From Takakia lepidozioides (Eukaryota; Streptophyta; Takakiopsida; Takakiales; Takakiaceae): a DNA stretch of 64,000 bases. The stretch is taken from contig CM060734.1 of assembly GCA_030704615.1 (NCBI GenBank), positions 19,966,001-20,030,000 of the forward strand. The letters run 5' to 3'. The stretch's first letter is position 1. Every line of letters starts with the position of its first letter. The notes under the pieces were generated by a model, which saw only the letters and a list, made by a program, of their open reading frames with translations, was not told where the DNA came from and did not search any database. The position numbers were made by a program, and so were the translations under genes. Below, piece by piece: positions 44,229-54,550 of this stretch.

Positions 44229-47200
44229 ATCACATCTTTCTTCATGTTCCCACCAATTCGTCAAGAGGTCGGGTTTGTGTGGAGATGAGACATTGAGAGC
44301 TCCCCCACCATCCCTTGATGATTACTTTCCTGAGGACTGCGGGCTTTCTGACTGCAGAGAGATTCCAAGGGAAGTCGTCAAGGAGGGGGACCACAGTGCA
44401 GAGTTTGAGGCAACTAGTAGTACTGGTTACTGTACCAATATTGTCGACAGATTTCTAGAGAATGAACATAGCCCCAGGAGCTGTATAGATACTAAAGGCA
44501 AACCAATGGAGGAAGGTAGTACCTACATTGCTTTAGAAGAGCCCGAGAACACAAGTGTACAAAAAAAACCACAATCAGTTGCACTCGAACCTGACTCAGC
44601 TGTATCAAATGAGCAGGTTTCTGACTTAGGAGCAATCAAAGAGGTTACATATGTATCCAGTAAATATGAAGTGCATTTTGAAGATACCAAGCAAGGGGGT
44701 TCATTCACGAGCTCACTTATCGAAGACGTCCCATCAATGTCAAGCACATCCACGATAGTTGCCATTCCTTCACACCAGCCACCATTTACAAGGGAAGCTC
44801 AATTACATGTGGATGAACCAGCTGAAGTCGAGACAGAGATTGACGAGTCCATGGCAGTTGGCTTTCCTGAGTCCTGTCGAAAAGCAGTGGCATGCATGTT
44901 ACATGCTGCCAAGTTGGCTGCCCAGGTGTCCTCTCTCCCAATGAAAACGTCCTCTCACCTGTTACAGTCTCACCTACACACACAGATAGAAGTAGATATG
45001 GACATTCTAATGAGTAAACATCAACTTAAGCTCTAATTTTTCCATATTCTAGCAATCACTCCCCTAATGGCCGGAAGTGCAAAATGCAGGGTAACTCTTC
45101 AGGTGCCATGGTGGAGTACGAAGCGGCTGCTCGCGTTTTCAGGTATATTCATCCTGAATGTTAGCATGAAAGTATGGACAGTTGTGTTTGATTTTGAGTT
45201 TTCAAAAAGAAAGGTTGACTCCTGCCGAAGCAAGCGTAAATCATTGTGTCACGTCACCCAGAAGGGCTACTGTATTCATAACTGGGGCAATGTGGTTGTC
45301 CAAACCTGTCCCCAAGGACCCGAAAGTCGTCAAGCACCCAGGTGACCAGTTGACAAAGTGGACACCCTTTTATAGTTGGGTTGGCTATAATGGGTGACAT
45401 CCAACATACACCAATTGGCTTTGAACCCAGGGCCGCTTATAAAGCGAGCTTGTGCCCTAACCACTTGGCCATCTGTTGGATGTTGTTGAGTTATCATGTA
45501 TGGGCGCTATGATGTATGAGTATGATGAAGGTGAGTGGCAGTGGGTATGGAGGGGTGGGACTAGTGTTGGAAGTCCTAACGGATAACTTCAATCGCGCTG
45601 CAGCTAACATCCGCGACGTGGTAAAAAAGGGAGGTGCCAAAATGGCAGACTCTGGCTCCGTGCTCTTTAACTTCAAGCGTGCTGGTGTGATCAATGTAAA
45701 TGCAGATAAAGTAGAAGGAGATGAGCTTTTGCTTGCTGCTATGGATGCTGGTGCGGAAGACGTCTTGGAGCCTTCGTCCTATGATGAGGAAGACGATGAA
45801 GAGGAGGAAGAGAAGTAAGCTACATATTCGTCTGCTGCAACTGTAGTCACTTGGGTGTTTAATGAGCAGCTTTGAATGGATCCATGGGGCACTCACCCAG
45901 TAGTTAGTAACCAACAAACAGAATGGTCGTGTGCAGTCCCTGCTTGATACATTGTAGGCTGTTTTATTCTTTAGCTATTGAGAATGGTACAATGCAATAG
46001 TATTTGTGTATGCAGCTATACCTTGCCCTCTCCTCTCCCCTGCCCTTTGCCCCCATTCCTTTCCAGAACCATGAGCTAGGTACCAACTGGACAAACATCC
46101 AACCACTGCTAGGTGTTTTCTCAACAAAGTCGTCTTGAATAAAAGTCTGCCATCTAACCTCCGCACTTGCGCTCTATATACAGAGAGGCACAGAAGAATG
46201 CTCTGAATGATGCTACTCCAGAATCTGCAGAGGTTGCCACACAGGCAGTGCGAGGGCAAGTAACAGCTTGGATCTCTGTTGCTGCCCTCTACAGCCAAAA
46301 GGGGCAGATCTGTCGTGCTGAAAAATGCCACCTCCTGGTGCTGCACGCCTGCCAGGCTAGTGGCCTAAATCTTGATGCCAGCAAATGCCTTCTGGAGGCT
46401 GGTAAGTGTCAGCTGCGACGGGGAGAATGCAACAGGGCACATGCACTTTTTTCAGCAGCTACTTTGCTCTTCGAAGGTGAGCTCTCCCAGCACACTACTT
46501 GTGTATTGGAGGAGTGCTTTGATTTTTTGGGGGCAGGACCAAATATAAAAAAGAGATGAGTCTTGCCATTTGCCTTTTTTGGGGGGGCATTTTTGATTGG
46601 TCCAAATTTTGGCGGGGGAGTAGCCGTGGGATGCTGGAAGCCGCAGAACAAAATTGAGCCAAAAACAAAATCGATACGTGCCAGAAACCCCCACTGAAAG
46701 GCAGTGCAAACCTATTTATTGGCTTAAAATAAATTTAAATTCGATTAAAAATGTGGAATGTTCTGTGTGGGGCCTCACAAGGGCAAAGTTATTGTTCTGA
46801 CTTCAGACTGCGGAGCTAAGAAGGAGGATTGTCGGGAGGGGGAGGTGACTGGGGAAGCCGACAATGCCGAACTGCAAGAGCTGGTGGTAAAGGCTGGACG
46901 ACTAGCTGGTGCGGCAGCTTTACAGGGGCGTGATGTGGACGTTGGAAAGAAGCTTCTTTTAGGGGCACTTGTGGCTGCCCGCCGGCTACGTTTCAAAGCT
47001 CGTTGTCTCAGGTGACTTTGCAATCTGACACTTGAATATGCATTGTGAGTGACATTCTCATGTCTTTTAAATTCTGACTGTGTGTTCTGGATGTGTTTCT
47101 TTGTAAGTCACCTTGTGATCTGCAGACGTACAAGACTTGCACTTTTATTGAAGTGCCCTGCTGCAAGGTGTCCATAATTTTATGGGTCTCAATTCTGCAT

Positions 47201-47972
47201 CAGAAAAACATTCACCACCATTTCCACAGATGTGGCGGTGTGTGATTTTATGAGCATTGGGCTCTGAAGTTTGATAGCCAACAGCATGTGTTTGCAGTGC
47301 TTGTATTCTTTGAAGATGTGAGCAAGAAGGCCCTAACTGGTAAACTAGTCTGTGAGCAAAACACATGGAGAACAATGGGAGTGAAGGGGTTCATGGCTGG
47401 TCTGTAATGCTTGGAATTAAGCTTAGGTTGATTGTCAGTGTTGATGTTGAGTGTTTATTGTCTCTGCAAGCTTAGGTTGCTGGCCAATCTGCAAAAGGGA
47501 GAGCCACATCTCAAGAGCTTGCAGGCAGCAGTAGACAGCTTCAGTGTGTGTGATCTGCCCTATGAGCATGCTGAAGCTCTCTTCTGTCTCGCCTCCTTGA
47601 AGGTTTGTCCTTCAAATCTTCCTATTCCACCTCATCTCCCTCTCTGATTTCTCTTTCTTGCAAAATTAAGGGGGAAACACCCTACAATAAGTATGTAAAC
47701 AAAAGAATGCTGAACCAAACATTTTCTGCAAGAGAAGAAGCAGGGAACAGTGAATATGGACATGATCTCTATGTTTTTAACAAAGTGATCTGTTCTGCCC
47801 ACTGCAGACGACTTTGCATCTCAATGGCTTGCGGGAGAACCAGGCACTTTCAGGGTCCCAGAGGGTGGAGAGATCGGGGGGTCTCATTGAATCATCCAAA
47901 CAAGACTTAGAGGCTCAGCCAACCTTCTCCAAGCACAACCAAGCCTTGCTGATGAAAGCCCGAGTATTATAA
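44229..47972 (+). CDS. Helical TPR-like protein of unknown function, 5' end missing
   Basis: Exons 44229-44925, 45078-45142, 46184-46476, 46807-47011, 47476-47602 and 47808-47972 have GT-AG borders and matching phase, giving 516 residues. The first listed exon begins in phase and has no ATG, so an upstream exon exists, probably before the retrotransposon nest. Residues 1-210 are acidic and disordered (SLDDYFPEDCGLSDCREI). After that come helix pairs of TPR/alpha-solenoid type: AAKLAAQ-CKMQGNSSGAMVEYEAA, AWISVAALYSQKGQICRAEK, LDASKCLLEAGKCQLRRGEC, DVGKKLLLGALVAARRLRFK, YEHAEALFCLASLK. I could not assign a family. The intron after exon 2 holds a SINE and a TACO1-type exon that would splice in frame. 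The stop at 47970-47972 is uncertain: a coding-like frame continues in another register to 48373. Confidence 0.6.
45205..45478 (-). mobile_element. tRNA-derived SINE in an intron
   Basis: The minus strand carries a perfect A box TGGCCAAGTGG (45471-45461) and a perfect B box GGTTCAAAGCC (45427-45417). The body extends to about 45205, ending TTTACGCTTGCTTCGGCAGG; a relative of that end lies near 17780. The exact 3' boundary and target duplication were not resolved. Confidence 0.65.
45542..45814 (+). CDS. TACO1/YebC-family exon nested in an intron
   Basis: The exon encodes GYGGVGLVLEVLTDNFNRAA, GGAKMADSGSVLFNFKRAGV and DAGAEDVLEP, then an acidic run. This is the second-domain region of the YebC/TACO1 translation-activator family, whose plant members are usually organellar. 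It has an acceptor (GGCAG) and a donor (GTAAGC), starts and ends in phase 2 and is 273 bp long, so it would splice into the surrounding gene without breaking the frame. No other YebC exon was seen nearby. It is either a captured exon or a remnant of a split gene. Confidence 0.75.
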
Positions 47973-47986
47973 GCTCACTTTCTCAG

Positions 47987-48373
47987 TCTCATGACGCAAC
48001 AGAGAATATGAACTCCCAAAACAGGGGATCTGTCAATCGTTCCCTGCCCTCAGAAGGCATGGTTCCAAGCAGCGGACCATGTGTGAAGCTATGTGTGGAG
48101 GAGTGTGGACCTTTAGGGAACACCCCAGTTGCCTTAGAACTCTTGGGTAGAGTACATGACGCATGTGCGAGGGTTTGTGTCCTGCTCGGGGAGGGTATGG
48201 AAGCCCGGACTTACCCTAATCTTGCTCTCAAGAATAGAGAGTGGGTGAGCACATGTAAAGATGATGCAAGCCATGCTCAAGCACTGCTGGAAAGACTGCA
48301 ATGGAAAGACACAGGGACTTGTCGCAAGTCTTGGCAGGTGTTAGGAGGGTTAATGGTTGGGGGTGTAACATAG
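47987..48373 (+). CDS. Possible alternative last exon of the TPR-like gene
   Basis: An open frame of 129 codons including the stop follows the acceptor CTCACTTTCTCAG. It is coding-like (CVEECGPLGNTPVALELLGR, ASHAQALLERLQW) with helical character matching the gene before it. It would join in phase to a weak donor (AGG|GTGGAG, about 47864). Alternatively a frameshift separates it from the upstream exon. Confidence 0.4.
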   Translation, partial: SHDATENMNSQNRGSVNRSLPSEGMVPSSGPCVKLCVEECGPLGNTPVALELLGRVHDACARVCVLLGEGMEARTYPNLALKNREWVSTCKDDASHAQALLERLQWKDTGTCRKSWQVLGGLMVGGVT

Positions 48374-48753
48374 GGGCTGTAAAAGTGGCCTACATGTACA
48401 TGTAGGATTAACCAGCTGTGAGTATTTTGTGTTGGGTAGTTATTTCTGTGAGTTAAGGTTTACTATGTATATTCAAGGTATGTATTGGTGTTGAGCGGGC
48501 ATTGGATTTTTATGTATCCTCAGGGTACGGATAACCTGAATTTCGAGCATAGATTTACCCTTTGGATCAGAATACTATTATTTTTCAAATGGAGAGTAAA
48601 GGTCACTTCCGGGTAACGTACATTTGTAGAACACACCGGGTCAAGGTATACCCAGGTAAGGGTAATAATGATATTTAACGAATCCGGATAATTTGGGATC
48701 ATCCAATAAATATGAGGTTGGATAAAATAAGGGTAAGGTGATATTTTTCCTAA

Positions 48754-48996
48754 GAGCATCTCCACCGGGGTCCCTAAATGCCAAGGCAATGGTAAAGGAG
48801 CCCCCGGCCCGGGGGGTACCTGCTGGAGAGACTAAAAAGCACTACTCTGTGCATTTATGGCGTGAGGATAAGGCCGCATGTGGTCCCTTGGGAGCAAGGC
48901 ATGTCAGCTAAAATGACATGTGCATGGTAAATTTGATGGGGTTGCGGCTGGGGGAGGGGAGTGTTTGAGGTTTAGTGTACCCGGGTGGAGATGCTC
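48754..48996. mobile_element. 243-bp MITE with TAA target duplication
   Basis: Left end GAGCATCTCCACCGGGGT, right end reverse complement GAGCATCTCCACCCGGGT. TAA flanks both sides (48751-48753, 48997-48999), as for PIF/Harbinger (Tourist-like) elements. No coding capacity. Confidence 0.88.
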
Positions 48997-49204
48997 TAAG
49001 TATTTTAGATAAATTGGTAACCGATACAAATCAATTCGATCTTAAAAAATTAAAATTAAAATTAAAATTGATTATATGTGAAAATATACCTTAAGCATAA
49101 TAAATCAATGTTAAAAACTAAATTTCAATCCCAATATAGAAATATAATGTAGATACATGTGGCAATGAAGCAACCTAGAAAACCGCACTAGTAGCTTCAT
49201 ACTA

Positions 49205-49432
49205 TTTTTTATTTTTATTTTTTAAGAACAGGGGACAGTGGCCCTGGATAATATATTGAGAAAGCCCGGAGAACGAGAAGAGGAAAAAATAACCTCTTAG
49301 AGGGCCGTAAAGCATAACGCATGGGGAACACCCAGAGCGAACAAGGGAGGGGGAGAGATGCGGTAGGAGGGTGGAAGCCATAAGGCAGATAAGTAATCGA
49401 GGACTCTTCAAGAAAAAACTAAACAACGCCAA
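49205..49432 (-). mobile_element. LINE 3' end fragment
   Basis: The minus strand has AGAGGTTATTTTTTCCTCTT, then GGGCCACTGTCCCCTG and an A-rich tail, the same order as the LINE ends at 29646-29690 and 56985-57330. The 76-residue frame here is a by-product. Confidence 0.65.
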
Positions 49433-49874
49433 AGTCGAGATGAGCCTTGGATTTTGGAATTCGCAGGCATACTGTTCAATTCCACATTTTTTGTCAAATC
49501 GTTATGTCCACCACACTTGTCATCCATTGGTCCACTAACAGAATCCCTAATTTCCTGTAGATTCGTGAATCGAAATCGGAGGGACACACACGAACTGACT
49601 CCATCGAGACTCAAACGGTGAAGAGGCATGTGGATCTGACAATAAGGTCAACTCATCTGAGCCAGTGGTTCAAGACCTCCACTGATCAGCCGACCTTGCC
49701 ATCTCGAGAGGTAGAGTCGCAAGAGATCGTTCGTCGGAGAGAAGGAAAAGAGATCGAGCAGCCCAATCAAGGAACCCAGCAGCCGCCCCTGAAAACGGCA
49801 ATCATTTAACAGCTATTTTTCCATTGGCCTTTGTATAGTTGTAATTAATAATTAACTCATATATTATTCCATAG

Positions 49875-50687
49875 GATGACATGATTTACCCTCCAATCGA
49901 CTATTTCATTGTTGTCAATCAAGAAGATTTACTGGACTTTCCTTGGGGATTGAAAGGATGTCGGCCAGGATACTACGTCCTTGTTCTAGACATTGGTTAC
50001 CTTTGTGAGGTTTACCAGAAAGATGGGCCGAAATCCCCTGCCGCAACCCAACCTTGTATTGCCGCAGGGAAATTCAAGTTAGCTACACGAAATGGTCTTG
50101 ACGACTTCGTGAGATAGGTCGTCAAAAAGTTTTTCGTTTGTCTTTGGAACACTAGACCTGAAATGAATGTCATGACAATCACAAAGGCCCTGTTGGGGAA
50201 ATATTTTTTCCACGTCAGGACGTACAGCAGAACTGCGTCAAGCATAGGTCGACATTCCATGCACAGTGGGCCGTGGCTGAAAGCGTCCAAAAATCCCATC
50301 TACTTTAAACGGCTTTACAATATTTTCGCTGAAGAAGACCCAACAACTTTCAAATCCAATACTCTCCTTATCGACACTGTAGACAATATGTATAAGTCCT
50401 ACTTGAACCCATTAGGAATGACCATCTTTCTTCCAAAATATAGAGCGCTCGTGGACCCTTACAAGGATAGGTTTCTTTTGGATGAACTCAAGCCGCACCT
50501 TAACATGTTGTGTTTGTCCGGGATGGATGCCATGGAATTTAACTCACACCATCCTATCGGAATTGGGGATGATGTTTTCTACAATGACCCAGCGGTCAAC
50601 TTTATTAGAGGCTGGGATATTACTTGGCAGAAATATCTTAGCAATGACGAGTTACGTGCCACTGCATTGGGACATAAGATATCTTAA
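49875..50687 (+). pseudogene. FCP1/NIF-type HAD phosphatase-like module A
   Basis: After the acceptor CCATAG at 49869-49874, one frame runs to the stop at 50687 apart from a TAG at 50115-50117. It reads YYVLVLDIGYLCEVYQKDG at the position of the family's LDxDxTL nucleophile loop, then FFVCLWNTRPE where FCP1 domains have F.VGIWSS, then PIYFKRLYNIF and SNTLLIDTVDNMYKSYLNP where they have NTLLVDDSP.K..LNP. The second loop Asp is Gly and the distal DD is DT, so catalysis is doubtful. The mid-domain stop points to a pseudogene unless an intron removes it. 49618-49809 (+) could be an upstream exon. Confidence 0.6.
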
Positions 50688-50827
50688 AAGAATGCATATA
50701 TGGTCTATGTTTGATGAACCTCGCTTATACAGTGGACGTTGTTGTTCACTTGCCTGTGGTCGGTTGTTCCCATGCATTGTAGTGTTCCCTTTCTATCCTC
50801 CTAAGTCTATGTATGACTCTCTGGCAG

Positions 50828-51557
50828 ATTGGAGCACCTGTTTCTCCACCTGCGCAAGGGTTGCGTTTGTTAATTTTTGACGTAAATGGAGTTTTGTGCA
50901 AAATCTTGAAGCGCCAAAAGAGCTACAATGTCCCCCGGTTTTCAGAATAAGACTACAGAATACCAGCTCTTGTTGGAATTTGACTTGTCTTTAGAGAAGA
51001 GAAATATCGCGAAGTGTGGACAGAGTTGAACAAACATTTCCGGTTAGGGATTTGGAAGTGCATAATGCACAAGAACTTGCAGCCTATCCTGGATTTTTTG
51101 CTTCGTGGTCTCCCTCAACCGGCATTTGTTATATCTCAAGAAGATTGTATTCCTGACCTACTTCTGTGCACCCTCAATTAATTAAATTAGATATGACCCT
51201 CCGAGTTTGTTTTTAAAGCCACTGATGAATGTCTGGCAGAGATTTGGTGGTCAGTACAACAGGAGTAACACTCTGCTCATTGACGACACGGCCACGAAGT
51301 GTATATTGAACCCGTCTGATTCATGTCTTCTTCTCAAACCGTTCGAGTCCGTGGAGACTGATTGTTGCTATCTTCAGAAGGTTCTCCAGGACTATTTGCT
51401 TGAAATGAGGGAACATCCCACGGTTTCAAGCTATCTCAGGAAAAAGATGATAGGGTGTACATCTTATCCCGATGTTGCCAATGACCCTAAGTTTATGCCA
51501 CTCTTGGATTATATTGACGACTCTGATTCCACAAATCTCAGATATGATTCTTCATAA
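50828..51557 (+). CDS. FCP1/NIF-type HAD phosphatase-like module B
   Basis: Likely exons: 50828 to about 50925 (GAPVSPPAQGLRLLIFDVNG), 50995 to about 51150 (REVWTELNKHFRLGIWKCIM, QPAFVISQEDC) and 51191-51557 (LFLKPLMNVWQRFG, SNTLLIDDTATKCILNP, then a C-terminal extension). FDVNGVL keeps the nucleophile Asp but replaces the second Asp with Asn, as in a known plant branch of FCP1-like proteins; the distal DD is present, so this is the best preserved module. Introns are short and some junctions are not exact. Family members dephosphorylate Ser/Thr, for example on the RNA polymerase II C-terminal domain; activity here is unproven. It lies 140 bp after module A. Confidence 0.6.
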
Positions 51558-52762
51558 TAAAAATATCATTGATCAATCCCGTCTCTCTCACAATTTCACT
51601 ATCTTCTTGGTATTTACTTTTCATTTCCTTGTAATCACACACCGATTGGATATGGTACTTTCCCATGACGTTCCGGATTTGTGTTTGGACGAAAATGTTT
51701 TATCTCCTATACTCTCATTTGCACATATTTGCTGTTGAATTTTACCACACACATTCTGGTCCATTCCAAGCCCAGTGGATACAGGCCTTCATACGGGGAC
51801 ATCTGCATATCTAGTAACCTCCACTGTTCAGTAGAGGTTCACCTTCCTGCATGCCCGGATTGATGATTATTTCTCTTTGGCAAGTTCAAGCAGATGCTGA
51901 CGACGTCACCCGTTCATCGGGTCACCTAATGAAACCCTCCGAATCAGCAGTGCGTCATAGCATTGAAGGCTTTCGGAGGGTTGAGGATGGTGTTGTAATC
52001 GACAGTGGATCCTCAGCCATACACTTGGCCTCTCGGGAATTGGGCGACACTCTTCTCCACTCGGGTCCTAAAAACGGAAGTTCCTTTACAGGATCCTTCT
52101 GGGTTTAAAGTCCAAGGGGTAGGTGACCAAGAGAAATATGCTGAAGATATGATTGACCTTACCCAACAATCCTCACCCTCCCCTTTAAGTACCAAGGGTG
52201 TGGATTCTCCATCTAGAAGGGCAACCGAGGAAGACGTGGCTATGGCTCCGCTGCGCCTTGTTCCAAACACATAGGTACATAAATCTCATGAGGAGAATCG
52301 AATGGCGTTAACGACGCTCGCAATTCAGTAGACTTCAATCACATGTTCCTGCTTAAGAATGGAAGAGGAAGGACTGCTTGAAAGGCAATCAGACAGACGG
52401 TATGATCTGAACAACAGTAAATGATGGTACCGTCAGTCACCCACTCATTGTGCGGAAAACCCTTAACAGAGGAGTAGAAAGCAAATCACCGTTGTTTCAT
52501 GGTGATGGTCGGTAGCGACAATCCCTTTCTGGGACATTCCACTCAATCTCTACGCAGATCTTCAACAATGAAATGGAAGTTAGAGAAAACTTACTGGCGC
52601 CTTCTTAGGTTTTGAAATTGGCTCTTCCTCGAATCTCTCCCCAGCACGAGGGTTGGACAACCCAAATCCGCAGGAGTCAGGTAACTTAAACTCTATTCTG
52701 TTTTCCTATTTATTCCCCTGATTTCACTTAGTTTGGGGTCTGATATTCATGTGTCACTGCAG

Positions 52763-54550
52763 GTCACAAAATCTGCAAATTATGACCTTCCTGTCAAACG
52801 ACGTCTGCATTGGAATCCATTTCCGAGGTAATCCCTTCATTACGTTTGCATTCAATCCAGGTTCTGGAGTGCTCAAGGGACAATTTCCTGTGCCCGCCTG
52901 CCATTCCCCTTCTCCTTCCCCCCTCGTACAATGACGCAACAACTCCAACATCGAGACAGCCCGACCCTGCACTGTTGGAACAATGTTCTCCACCAAATAA
53001 ACGTAATAGAGCCCCCGAGCCATTTCCTTCTTCTGCATGAATGGTTTCCACCGGAGAGAAGGCTGACTTGAAAAAAAGAGTAGACTCGAAGAAGAAGAGG
53101 ACTACCTCGGATTTCTGGCGTCTCATCAAAACATGTCCGCTAGAATCCACTATTTGTCTGCGAGACATTCCAAGAAGGCTTCAATGGTAAAATTCAAAAT
53201 CGTTTCTCTTTTTTTGTTTGCTGTTTGTTATTCGGTCTGAAACTTACTCCATAATTTTCTGAATAGACGGGGATGGAGCCGCATAACTTCATCCATAGGC
53301 CTCCTTACAGGTACGTCCATGAACCTCCACTTAGCAGCCGACGTTCCTCTTTTCATGACTTCGATATATCGTCCCCCCTCGGGAAAGAAGTCCATTCTCG
53401 CCACACATATGTTTCGGCCAACGTGGACGTCAGTGTGAGGATGGTAAAGACTCAATCTTTCTGGGTCATGTGATTTTTGACGACATAAACACTAATATGG
53501 TTGTCATGAAATTTCTCAGGATGGCTTTGGCCCTCAACATTCATCTGTCAAATCGGGGAAAAAGAAACGGATGTTGTTAATATTGAGTGTCAACGGACTC
53601 CTCTACTACCAGCCACCTCCAACCGACAGTGAATTGTTTAAGGAGAGATTTCATTTCAGGAAAGTTACAGTTCAAGTTCCCGACAAACCTTTTTTGGTAC
53701 CCCGGCCCGGAGTCTTGGAGTTTCTCAACCTTGCGTTGACACATTTTCACGTGGCGATTTGGTCATATGCTGAAAGAGATGTTCTTTGTAGGATGCTGGA
53801 GTGCTTTGTTCCGACGAAAATTGCGAAGAAGTTCTACTTCATCTGGTCAGCTGAGGATTGCAAGTGGTAGACCATTAATTGCAACACAAGGGCAAATACT
53901 CCTTGTCGATAATGAGCCATAAAAGGGATCCGAAACCCACCAAATACTGGATTCTTCCATTCTTCATTCAAACCATCCCCAAAGGGCTTGGGTGATCAGG
54001 ATGATATGACAAAGGCAATGTGGGCACATATATCGGAGATGGTTGTAGTTTCAACAATCATCGATTACATCAGCGACAACCGTGCCAAGTGTTCTCATAA
54101 CCATATTAGTCGCGACCACGCCTACTGGGCTTGGTATGGAAGATATGTTCATCCTCGTGTTTGGATCCCACAACAAAAAGAACCTCATTACCTTGGTATG
54201 TACTTATCCCACTGTACTGAGAATTTGATTTTCAAAATGTCTTACACTTGCACTTCCACCTTATTATGTTTTCATTCTACAAATCTTCCTGATTTGGCCT
54301 AACATTTTGCCATATTCATGAATTGTTTTGCCAAGTCACATTCAAGGATCAAATTCGAAAAGAAGAAGAAGAGCTTCGTGATTGGCAAGAAGGGCGGGCC
54401 TCCCAGGAGGCTTCAAGGGCATCAAGATCATCAAGTAGAGTTGCAAGTAACAATGATAATGTTATTAAGTTTGAGTTTCCTGAAAGTATTTCCGTTTCCT
54501 CTGCTGCGGAGACCGTTGTAACCGGAGGCGTCTTTGAACACATACCTTGA
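52763..54550 (+). CDS. FCP1/NIF-type HAD phosphatase-like module C
   Basis: Exon 52763-52827 (SANYDLPVKRRLHWNPFPR), probable coding sequence at about 52860-53040, and the core exon 53520-53870 (KKKRMLLILSVNGLLYYQPP, FLVPRPGVLEFLNLALTHFH, VAIWSYAERDV). Later coding-like pieces are at 53988-54200 and 54318-54550 (IRKEEEELRDWQEGRAS). The nucleophile loop reads ILSVNG, so the catalytic Asp is Ser, and the module cannot work by the usual HAD chemistry. A basic, Ser-rich N-terminal part hints at a nuclear protein. Possible further upstream exons lie at 51850-52275. The core exon meets a TAG after EDCKW with no clear donor, so the model is incomplete and it may be a pseudogene. Confidence 0.5.

Noticed and set aside
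45516-45818. A free-standing YebC gene beginning at the ATG at 45516
   Set aside because: The residues before GYGGVG do not match the family, and splice signals at 45541 and 45815 mark the piece as an internal exon; the stop after EEEEEK is inside the donor.
49202-49432. A 76-residue minus-strand protein
   Set aside because: It lies wholly in a LINE 3' end and ends in the A-rich tail.
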